From: Syntrophomonadaceae bacterium
GTDB taxonomy: Bacteria > Bacillota > Syntrophomonadia > Syntrophomonadales > Syntrophomonadaceae
Reading direction: 5' to 3'
Assembly (NCBI GenBank): GCA_012798055.1
Contig: JAAZOA010000149.1
Location: forward strand, 1-5,183
DNA length: 5,183 bases
Shown here: positions 1-5,144 of the stretch, piece after piece
Layout: every line of letters begins with the position of its first letter
Numbering within the stretch: position 1 is the stretch's first letter
The notes under the pieces: generated by a model
Seen by the model: only the letters and a program-made list of their open reading frames with translations
Database searches by the model: none
What the model was told of the DNA's origin: nothing
Program-made: the position numbers and the translations under genes

Positions 1-94
1 AGTCTTTGCCTTTGGCACACCGTTGCTTTATACACACTGAGCAGTCTCTGTTGGTTGCATTGACCGATTCTGGAGGAGAGGGTGCGTCATTCAT
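1..94 (-). CDS. N-terminal fragment of a Cys-motif protein, last visible gene of the operon
   Basis: Only the first 31 codons are in the window; the gene runs off the left edge. The ATG at 94-92 is preceded by GGAGG at 109-105, ten bases upstream, and lies 21 bases after the stop of the upstream ATPase gene, so it belongs to the same operon. The visible peptide has a polar, Pro/Ser-rich opening followed by Cys18, Cys21 and Cys26 (CxxCx4C) and then a basic stretch. A short N-terminal Cys cluster like this resembles the leader of Mrp/NBP35-type iron-sulfur carrier ATPases, which often sit in clusters of this kind. The P-loop that would prove it lies outside the window. Family assignment is therefore inference only; the existence of the gene is well supported by its ribosome binding site and spacing. 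Confidence 0.7.
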   Translation of the reverse strand, partial: MNDAPSPPESVNATNRDCSVCIKQRCAKGKD

Positions 95-115
95 TTTGCC
101 TAATCCTCCAATCTT

Positions 116-982
116 TTAAGATACCAGCAATCGCTGAATATTCTCCCATATTGGCCGAAGCAGATTTTCAATGTCCGGATCTGCTCCCGGTATCGCTGCT
201 TTAGCAACCATTTCTGCGATACGCTCACTGAATGGGACCCGGCCCAGAAACAGGATATTGTTTTGCTGGGCCCATGCCTCAATTTCGTGGCTTGCGGAGG
301 GGTTCAGGTCCCATTTGTTTATGATTACTCCACCTTTTACACCCCGCATGCGCATCAATTCACTGACCCGCTGCAAATCATGAAACCCGGAAAGACTAGG
401 CTCGGCTACGAGTATTACCAAGTCGACCGCGACCAGGGATGAAATGACAGCGCAGCCTATACCAGGGGGACCATCGGAAATAATAAGAGGCATTCTGCAA
501 TCGGTCCCAAATTTTCTAGCCACAGACTTGACCTGGGCCACCAACTTGCCAGAGTTTTCTTCACCAGGCCTTAATTCGGCAAAAAACAACGGCTGGCCTA
601 CGTGGGATAATGCCTGAAACCAGCGCCCTGACGAGCGTGCAATCATGGTCACGGCTTGGACAGGACAAACCTGCGCACAGAAGCCACAACCTTCGCAGGA
701 CAGGGGAACAACCTGATAAGAAGGATCTGAGATTATGGCATCAAAACGGCAGAGCGCAGCACATACCCCGCAGTCAATACAGGATTCATTATCGATGTAA
801 GCAGTTTCGCCGGCACTGAAGGCATAATCTTCGATTTTATTCGGTTTAAGCAGGATAGGCAAGTTTGATGCATCAACATCATAATCGCAAGCAATACAGG
901 ACTTGGCATAGTACATGAATGATGATGCCAGTGAAGTTTTGCCCGTACCCCCTTTGCCACTCAGCACTAATATCTCCTTCAT
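116..982 (-). CDS. MinD-superfamily P-loop ATPase with inserted 2x[4Fe-4S] ferredoxin domain (second of the pair)
   Basis: This 288-residue cytoplasmic protein is of the MinD/ParA-like ATPase type with an internal ferredoxin (COG1149-like). The deviant Walker A KGGTGKT is at residues 10-16, with the signature lysine at 10 and the P-loop lysine at 15. The switch region has Asp33, Asp35 and Asn40. Two CxxCxxCxxxC motifs follow: Cys68/71/74/78 and Cys96/99/102/106, the second followed by Pro, typical of bacterial ferredoxins. DGPPG is at 170-174, EPSLSGFHDL at 194-203 and the base-recognition-like NKWD at 222-225. Its ATG overlaps the stop of the upstream paralogue as ATGA (982-979), with GGGAGG seven bases upstream, indicating translational coupling. 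By family knowledge it dimerises on ATP and could couple hydrolysis to electron or metal-cluster transfer. The actual partner is probably the co-transcribed NifX-like proteins (inference). Confidence 0.93.
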   Translation of the reverse strand: MKEILVLSGKGGTGKTSLASSFMYYAKSCIACDYDVDASNLPILLKPNKIEDYAFSAGETAYIDNESCIDCGVCAALCRFDAIISDPSYQVVPLSCEGCGFCAQVCPVQAVTMIARSSGRWFQALSHVGQPLFFAELRPGEENSGKLVAQVKSVARKFGTDCRMPLIISDGPPGIGCAVISSLVAVDLVILVAEPSLSGFHDLQRVSELMRMRGVKGGVIINKWDLNPSASHEIEAWAQQNNILFLGRVPFSERIAEMVAKAAIPGADPDIENLLRPIWENIQRLLVS

Positions 983-1821
983 GACAAAGCCTCCCTGATC
1001 TGTTTAATGATGTCGGATAGGATGAAGGACAGAGAAGGCATGGCTTCCAAGGGATCCCTTCCTTTCATATATGACTGGGCTAATTTGGCACTGAAAGGAA
1101 TGCGGGCCAAAATAGGAACGCCGGTGCGGGCTGACAATTCACCGATAGTGTAATCATCCCCCTGCCAACGATTGATAACCAGCCCAGTGGGTATTCCCAG
1201 CATAGTGGCCGCTTCAAGAGATAGTTCCAGATCATGCATCCCAAAGGGCGTGGGTTCGGTTATCAGAAGGCAATAATCGCTATTTCTGATTGACTCGATC
1301 ATTGAACAGGTAGTTCCCGGTGGGCAGTCTATAATCCTTATTTTGGCCGCTCCAAACTTGCTTTTTGCGGCTTTGACCATGGGGGGACTTTGCGCTTCCC
1401 CGATATTAAGGCGACCGGTGATGAGGATTCCATTCTCAGCAAGATTTGTCTGCTCGATTTGCCCGATTGGATGGCCGATCTCAGTAATAGCATTCTGTGG
1501 GCACAGATAAGCACAAGCACCGCAGGAATGGCACAGTTCATTATAAACCAATACCTGATTCACCATTACGATCAGCGCATTGAATTTGCATATCTCGGCG
1601 CATTTTCCACAATAATTGCACCTATCGGGATCGATGGCTGGGACCGGACGGTTTACTTCATGGGTCGTGTCCGGTTTAATCCCTAATATCAAACCAGCAT
1701 TGGGTTCTTCAACGTCAGCGTCGATCAAAACCGGACCATATGACGACAGTACTCTCATCAAAGTGGTGGCCAACAGAGTTTTGCCTGTGCCGCCTTTGCC
1801 GCTGGCTACTGCGATTTGCAT
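979..1821 (-). CDS. MinD-superfamily P-loop ATPase with inserted 2x[4Fe-4S] ferredoxin domain (first of the pair)
   Basis: This 280-residue paralogue of the following gene has the same domain order. The deviant Walker A KGGTGKT is at residues 9-15, the Asp34/Asp36...Asn41 switch region follows, then two 4Fe-4S motifs at Cys68/71/74/78 and Cys97/100/103/107. DCPPGT is at 165-170, EPTPFGMHDL at 189-198 and a nucleotide-contacting NRW at 217-219. The length is normal for the family and no residue of the ATPase core is missing. The ATG at 1821 has AGGGAG upstream and lies 15 bases after the preceding NifX-like gene. The ATGA junction with the next gene implies about equal synthesis, so the pair may act as a heterodimer (inference). 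Tandem ferredoxin-MinD pairs next to NifX/ORP-family proteins are known from the Desulfovibrio orange-protein operons and other anaerobes. Confidence 0.93.
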   Translation of the reverse strand: MQIAVASGKGGTGKTLLATTLMRVLSSYGPVLIDADVEEPNAGLILGIKPDTTHEVNRPVPAIDPDRCNYCGKCAEICKFNALIVMVNQVLVYNELCHSCGACAYLCPQNAITEIGHPIGQIEQTNLAENGILITGRLNIGEAQSPPMVKAAKSKFGAAKIRIIDCPPGTTCSMIESIRNSDYCLLITEPTPFGMHDLELSLEAATMLGIPTGLVINRWQGDDYTIGELSARTGVPILARIPFSAKLAQSYMKGRDPLEAMPSLSFILSDIIKQIREALS

Positions 1822-1836
1822 CTCAGGCTCCCTTCA

Positions 1837-2184
1837 TTAGTTATGGCAATCCCCGGCATGGGCGTGTTCTGAGCAAACTGCACCTGTGCTGACCAACAGA
1901 CCTTTTTCATAATTGCTGATGACGTCTTCGATTTTTCCAGCTGCCCCGACGATTACCTGTATCCCGTAAGACGCAAAAAGGTTCTGGGCGTTTCCACCCA
2001 TACCACCAGCTATAACCAGATCGACCCCTAATTGTTTTAAAAATACCGGCAGCGCACCGGGTACGTGACCGGGGCTGGGGATGTTTTTCATGGTTTTGGT
2101 ATCGGACTCGTACAGAGTGAATTCAGCACAATGTCCGAAATGGGAACACACAACAGGACCTTCTTTAGGAATTGCTATTAACAT
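1837..2184 (-). CDS. NifX/orange-protein-family metallocluster-binding protein with Cys/His-rich tail
   Basis: This 115-residue cytoplasmic protein belongs to the dinitrogenase iron-molybdenum cofactor family (NifX/NafY/ORP fold, PF02579-like). Visible motifs are SHFGHC at residues 14-19, near the usual cluster-binding loop, and GGMGGNAQNLF at 60-70, the conserved Gly-rich turn. The C-terminal tail has Cys104, His107, His109, Cys113 and His114, which looks like an added metal-binding site and is a feature of one NifX-like subgroup. The ATG at 2184 has GGAGG nine bases upstream (with the following T it makes GGAGGT). It follows the other NifX-like gene by 53 bases and precedes the ATPase pair by 15. 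Family members bind or carry Fe-Mo or Mo-Cu sulfur clusters. No nitrogenase structural gene is visible here, so a nitrogenase role should not be assumed. Confidence 0.88.
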   Translation of the reverse strand: MLIAIPKEGPVVCSHFGHCAEFTLYESDTKTMKNIPSPGHVPGALPVFLKQLGVDLVIAGGMGGNAQNLFASYGIQVIVGAAGKIEDVISNYEKGLLVSTGAVCSEHAHAGDCHN

Positions 2185-2237
2185 TACAAATTACCTCCGT
2201 TGGAATATTATTTTTTATGATTGTGGCTATCAGGAAC

Positions 2238-2600
2238 TCAATTATTGGCTGATGATAATTGGATGAGTTCACCCTTATGATAGCTCGACAAAGCTTCTTC
2301 GACCGTTTTTCTGGATACACCGGAATAAACCTTGTCTCCTGCATGGGTTAAAGCGTCAAAGGCCTTGGGTCCCACACGCTGGGATATTACTATTCCTACA
2401 CCTCTTTTCATCAAAGCTTGGACCGATCCGGTACCTGCACCATGAGCAGATTCCGCTCCATCATTTGCCAGGGTTTCGAAGTGCCCTGTACCAGGGTCCC
2501 AGATCAAAAACCAAGCACAGCGCCCGAACCTCTCATCTATAGGGGACGAGGAGGAGGGACCAGTTGAACAAATGGCTATTTTGGGATCGATGTTAAACAC
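2238..2600 (-). CDS. NifX/orange-protein-family metallocluster-binding protein, first gene of the operon
   Basis: This protein of up to 120 residues has the NifX/ORP fold. After a short strand ending IAICSTGP it has IDERFGRCAWF at residues 21-31, the hallmark of this family, and the Gly/Ala-rich loop AGTGSVQAL at 55-63, followed by VGPKAFDAL at 77-85. The serine run at 16-19 replaces the more usual mixed loop. The only canonical in-frame start is GTG at 2600-2598, because TAG lies in frame at 2621-2619 with no start between. The ribosome binding site abuts that GTG, so the true start could be a little downstream (see findings). The gene lies first behind a consensus promoter and opens the operon with the second NifX-like protein and the ATPase pair. 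It is the more ORP-like of the two small proteins and likely holds or delivers a metal-sulfur cluster (inference). Confidence 0.88.
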   Translation of the reverse strand: MFNIDPKIAICSTGPSSSSPIDERFGRCAWFLIWDPGTGHFETLANDGAESAHGAGTGSVQALMKRGVGIVISQRVGPKAFDALTHAGDKVYSGVSRKTVEEALSSYHKGELIQLSSANN

Positions 2601-2609
2601 TTCCTTTCT
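2589..2609 (-). promoter_or_regulatory. Shine-Dalgarno overlapping the GTG start of the first operon gene
   Basis: On the minus strand AAGGAAGTG (2606-2598) matches the anti-SD complement AAGGAGGTG in eight of nine positions and contains the annotated GTG start itself. If ribosomes use the full match, the natural start would fall about six bases later, at the ATC codon 2591-2589. If only AAAGGA is used, the spacing to GTG is very short (one base after AAGGA). This site decides the start and remains ambiguous. Confidence 0.5.
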
Positions 2610-2645
2610 AAAATATTGCTATGACTGCACCATATTAAGGGATAT

Positions 2646-2657
2646 GGGCATATGCCC
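2646..2657. promoter_or_regulatory. 12-bp perfect palindrome GGGCATATGCCC, candidate operator
   Basis: The palindrome is perfectly two-fold symmetric and lies about +8 to +19 from the predicted start of the minus-strand operon transcript. As DNA this is a classic place for a repressor site. As RNA it could fold only a small 4-bp stem with an AUAU loop. ATAT tracts flank it on both sides, at slightly unequal distance. I do not recognise the cognate regulator, and no regulator gene is visible in the window. Confidence 0.45.
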
Positions 2658-2670
2658 GAAATATATTAAT

Positions 2671-2699
2671 ATCATATTGATTAATCTATTTCATGTCAA
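2671..2699 (-). promoter_or_regulatory. Sigma-A promoter of the NifX/MinD operon
   Basis: On the minus strand TTGACA (2699-2694) is followed by exactly 17 bases and then TATGAT (2676-2671), one mismatch from the -10 consensus. The predicted transcript starts near 2664, giving a leader of about 64 bases before the GTG at 2600. The spacer contains GATTAATC (2686-2679), a short symmetric element that could also bind a regulator. No sigma-54 -24/-12 pattern was found, unlike the sigma-54-controlled orange-protein operons of Desulfovibrio vulgaris. Confidence 0.8.
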
Positions 2700-2701
2700 G
2701 C

Positions 2702-2861
2702 TTTACGGACTGCCTTCGAATAATTAGCTCGGTTTAAATGAGATTAGGAATAATAATTCACCGTGATTGCTGTTCAGGGGCGAATCCAACGTCTTATCCA
2801 GACGTTGCTGGCAACAGTGCAGGTCACAGATTATCGAAAATGTTGGTTGAAATGCAAGCTG
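2702..2861. other. Intergenic spacer between divergent promoters
   Basis: This is the middle part of the 330-base gap between the two divergent genes. I see no convincing coding sequence on either strand. The left half is AT-rich. The right half holds an inverted repeat at 2787-2807 and a further short GTTGC-TG-GCAAC symmetry at 2804-2815. Neither predicted promoter transcribes this part. Confidence 0.6.
2787..2807. repeat. Inverted repeat, 7-bp stem with 7-base loop
   Basis: CAACGTC (2787-2793) and GACGTTG (2801-2807) are perfect reverse complements around a 7-base loop. A possible weaker outer pairing is CTGTT (2770-2774) with AACAG (2813-2817). No T-tract follows on either strand, so it is not an obvious terminator. 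It sits about 57 bases upstream of the htpG -35 box and could be an upstream binding site or part of an unannotated small RNA; no evidence separates these. Confidence 0.45.
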
Positions 2862-2863
2862 GC

Positions 2864-2891
2864 TTGACATAAAATCCGGTCCGGGTACAAT
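2864..2891 (+). promoter_or_regulatory. Sigma-A promoter of htpG
   Basis: TTGACA (2864-2869), a 16-base spacer, and TACAAT (2886-2891) form a near-consensus vegetative promoter. Transcription would start near 2898, giving a leader of about 33 bases. The spacer contains CCGGTCCGG (2876-2884), symmetric about its central base. I see neither a CIRCE (HrcA) inverted repeat nor tandem CtsR heptamers, so control by those heat-shock repressors is not supported. Confidence 0.75.
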
Positions 2892-2930
2892 ACTATATGG
2901 AAATATTATCTTCATAGGGGGAATGTGCAT

Positions 2931-4802
2931 ATGAGCAAAAAGCAGTTTCAGGCTGAGTCCAAGCGTATTCTGGAACTCATGATCAACTCTATTTATACAC
3001 ACCGGGAGATTTTTTTACGGGAACTGATCTCCAACGCCAGTGATGCCATAGACAAGATTTATTACCTGGCCCTGACCGACGAGAACCTCAATTTCGACCG
3101 GGAGAATTATTTCATTAAAATCACAGTTGACCAGGCTGCTCGCACCCTTACCGTATCCGATACCGGCATAGGCATGACCCAGGAAGAACTGGAAGCGAAT
3201 CTGGGCATCATCGCTAAGAGCGGCACCCTGTCATTCAAGGAAGCCACCGAGATGCAGGAGGGGTTCGATATAATCGGCCAGTTCGGAGTGGGCTTTTATT
3301 CCGCTTTCATGGTGGCAGACAAGGTCACAGTGATCAGCCGCGCCCTGGGCAGTATCGAAGCTAATAAATGGGAGTCGGAGGGTGCGGATGGATACACCAT
3401 AGAACACTGGCACCGGGACAATGTCGGTACGGATATCATCCTCCATATCAAACCGTCCACCGAGGAAGAAGATTATGATGATTACCTGAACCAGTACCGC
3501 CTGCAATCCATTATCAAAAAATATTCCGACTTCATCCGCTATCCGATAAAAATGGATATCAGCCGCCGTCGGCTGAAAGAAGGCAGTGAGAATGAATATG
3601 AGGAATACGTGGAAGAACAGGTCGTAAACAGCATGGTGCCCATCTGGCGCAAAAACAAGAATGAACTCCAGCCGGATGACTATGAGAAGTTCTATGCCGA
3701 GAAGCACTATGGGTTTGATGAGCCCATCAAATATATACACCTCAGCGTAAGCGGGGCGGTATCATACAATGCTATCCTTTTCATACCGGAGCGGATCCCC
3801 TTCGACTTCTACAGCAAGGATTACGAGAAGGGCCTGGAATTGTATGCCAATGGGGTGCTCATCATGAGCAAATGTCCTGACCTGCTGCCTGACTATTTTA
3901 GCTTTGTTAAGGGCTTGGTGGATTCTGAGGATCTTTCCCTGAATATTTCCAGAGAGATGCTGCAGCATGACCGGCAGCTGAAACTCATCGCCAAGAACAT
4001 CAACACCAAGATCAAGAATGAATTGCAGAACCTGCTGCAGAATGACCGCGAAAAATATGAGCAATTCTTTAAAGCTTTCGGCCGGCAATTGAAATACGGG
4101 GTCTACGACAATTATGGCCGCGACAAGGATGTCTTGCAGGACCTGCTCCTCTTTTATTCCTCCCGGGAGAAGAAGCTGGTCACCCTGGAGGAATACGTTG
4201 CCAGGATGCCGGCCGAACAGAAGTACATCTATTACGCTGCTGGCGAGTCCAATGAGAGGCTTGAAAAAATGCCCCAGACCGAGATTGTTGCCGACAAAGG
4301 CTATGAGATCTTGTTCTTGACCGAGGATGTCGACGAGTTTGCCATCAAGATTTTGATGAAATACCAGGACAAGGAATTCAGGTCGGTGTCCAGCGGTGAC
4401 CTGGGGATAGAGCCAGGGGAAAGCGCAGCCGAAGCAGATGAAAAGCACAAGGCTCTTTTCGTGGCTATGAAAGAGATGCTGGGGGACAAAGTCAAGGAAG
4501 TGCGTGCTTCCCAGCGTTTGAAACAGCATCCCGTTTGTTTGACAAATGAAGGGGAACTGAGTATCGAGATGGAAAAAATATTGAAAGCTATGCCAGATGG
4601 CAAGAATTTTAAAGCCGACAAGATACTGGAGATAAATGTGGATCACGAGGTGTTCCAGTCACTTACCCAAGCGTTTAATGAGGACCGGGACAAACTGAAA
4701 ATATATTCCCATCTGCTCTACAATCAAGCCCTTTTGATTGAAGGGTTGCCCATCGATGACCCGGTAGAATTCAGCAATAATATCTGCAGCCTTATGAAAT
4801 AG
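2931..4802 (+). CDS. htpG: Hsp90-family molecular chaperone HtpG
   Basis: This is a complete 623-residue cytosolic chaperone, close to the usual bacterial length and without the charged linker of eukaryotic Hsp90. The N-terminal GHKL ATPase domain shows ELISNASDAIDK from residue 31 (catalytic Glu31, Mg-binding Asn35), DTGIGM at 77-82 (Asp77 for adenine), the lid region with KSGTLSF at 96-102, GQFGVGFYSAF at 116-126, and GTDIILHI at 166-173. The middle domain ends its catalytic loop with LSLNISREMLQ at 335-345, where Arg341 should be the gamma-phosphate-contacting arginine. The rest is the C-terminal dimerisation domain. I chose ATG 2931 because AGGGGGA (2916-2922) lies eight bases upstream; the in-frame GTG at 2925 would be only two bases away. 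It has its own promoter, diverges from the metallocluster operon and ends in a terminator. It helps fold or remodel client proteins; clients in this organism are unknown. Confidence 0.97.
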   Translation: MSKKQFQAESKRILELMINSIYTHREIFLRELISNASDAIDKIYYLALTDENLNFDRENYFIKITVDQAARTLTVSDTGIGMTQEELEANLGIIAKSGTLSFKEATEMQEGFDIIGQFGVGFYSAFMVADKVTVISRALGSIEANKWESEGADGYTIEHWHRDNVGTDIILHIKPSTEEEDYDDYLNQYRLQSIIKKYSDFIRYPIKMDISRRRLKEGSENEYEEYVEEQVVNSMVPIWRKNKNELQPDDYEKFYAEKHYGFDEPIKYIHLSVSGAVSYNAILFIPERIPFDFYSKDYEKGLELYANGVLIMSKCPDLLPDYFSFVKGLVDSEDLSLNISREMLQHDRQLKLIAKNINTKIKNELQNLLQNDREKYEQFFKAFGRQLKYGVYDNYGRDKDVLQDLLLFYSSREKKLVTLEEYVARMPAEQKYIYYAAGESNERLEKMPQTEIVADKGYEILFLTEDVDEFAIKILMKYQDKEFRSVSSGDLGIEPGESAAEADEKHKALFVAMKEMLGDKVKEVRASQRLKQHPVCLTNEGELSIEMEKILKAMPDGKNFKADKILEINVDHEVFQSLTQAFNEDRDKLKIYSHLLYNQALLIEGLPIDDPVEFSNNICSLMK

Positions 4803-4810
4803 GAAAGGGT

Positions 4811-4854
4811 AAAAAGCAATAGGGAGCGATCAGATGATCGCTCCCGCTGATTTT
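4811..4854. terminator. Bidirectional intrinsic terminator
   Basis: GGGAGCGATC (4822-4831) and GATCGCTCCC (4836-4845) form a perfect 10-bp stem around the loop AGAT. For htpG a short TTTT follows at 4851-4854, after five unpaired bases. For the converging minus-strand gene, the opposite strand gives TTTTT (4815-4811) six bases after the stem. The position between convergent genes fits termination of both, with the better T-run on the minus strand. Confidence 0.85.
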
Positions 4855-4884
4855 CTGTAACATAATTAAGAGGTGAATTGATTA

Positions 4885-5130
4885 TCAGATTTTTGCTTTC
4901 CAGATTTTCCTGCACTTGCGGCACTGGCGAAAATTTTTGGCAAAGGGTGAAAAAGCCAGCACGACAATCCCTAGGACTATGCTGCCGATACCCAGAGGGG
5001 GAATAAAGAAAATATTGGCGATACCGAAAGCGATGATACAGATACCCAGGATAGCGAAAAACTTACTTTCTCTTGGCACCGATTCAGTATTACCGCAGCG
5101 CGGACAGGCTGGGGAAAAGCTGTCCGACAA
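4885..5130 (-). CDS. Small two-helix membrane protein with CxxC pairs at both ends
   Basis: I do not recognise a named family. The 81-residue product has CPRCG (Cys9, Cys12) near the N-terminus, two hydrophobic segments at about 24-43 and 46-62 joined by a short Pro-Pro-Leu-Gly turn, and CRKCRK (Cys70, Cys73) in a basic C-terminus. A helical hairpin would leave both ends on the same side, and the positive tail predicts the cytoplasm. The two CxxC pairs could then form one zinc ribbon split by the membrane hairpin (inference). The start is TTG 5130-5128 rather than an ATG: GGAGGTGATC (5144-5135), a perfect anti-SD complement, lies just upstream, and the nearest ATG meets a stop at once. It converges on htpG and is not part of its transcript. 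Its promoter probably lies at or beyond the window edge. Confidence 0.75.
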   Translation of the reverse strand: MSDSFSPACPRCGNTESVPRESKFFAILGICIIAFGIANIFFIPPLGIGSIVLGIVVLAFSPFAKNFRQCRKCRKIWKAKI

Positions 5131-5134
5131 TTCA

Positions 5135-5144
5135 GATCACCTCC
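5135..5144 (-). promoter_or_regulatory. Full-length Shine-Dalgarno for the TTG start
   Basis: GGAGGTGATC on the minus strand matches the 3' end of 16S rRNA over ten bases, ending four bases before the TTG at 5130. This unusually long match supports the TTG start and translation of the small membrane protein. Confidence 0.8.

Noticed and set aside
1390..1686. Plus-strand open frame opposite the first MinD-type ATPase
   Set aside because: It is antisense to a protein with all family motifs intact and has no family signature of its own.
1..2600. Nitrogenase (nif) cluster
   Set aside because: NifX-like folds occur in many non-nitrogenase operons. No nifHDK, nifB or nifEN sequence is in the window.
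2619..2633. Four-codon leader frame in the operon 5' region (minus strand)
   Set aside because: It has no ribosome binding site and no codon pattern typical of attenuation leaders.
2925..2930. GTG at 2925 as the htpG start
   Set aside because: It is only two bases from the AGGGGGA ribosome binding site, whereas ATG 2931 has normal spacing and gives the usual HtpG N-terminus.
2601..2930. Sigma-54 promoter or CIRCE element
   Set aside because: I looked for GG-N10-GC patterns of the -24/-12 type and for the TTAGCACTC/GAGTGCTAA repeat. No acceptable match was seen on either strand.
2923..2934. Three-codon frame ATG-TGC-ATA-TGA overlapping the htpG start
   Set aside because: Its ATG is almost touching the Shine-Dalgarno, and such short frames occur readily by chance.
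2724..3002. Minus-strand open frame spanning the htpG promoter and start
   Set aside because: It covers the htpG promoter, leader and conserved N-terminus, and no domain or credible ribosome binding site supports it.
3231..3740. Open frame of 169 codons on the minus strand inside htpG
   Set aside because: It is an antisense shadow of htpG; the apparent membrane segments come from Glu/Lys/Asp codons read backwards.
3762..4646. Long open frame of 294 codons on the minus strand inside htpG
   Set aside because: It lies entirely antisense to a well-conserved htpG, shows no recognisable domain, and its hydrophobic composition reflects the reverse complement of charged htpG codons.
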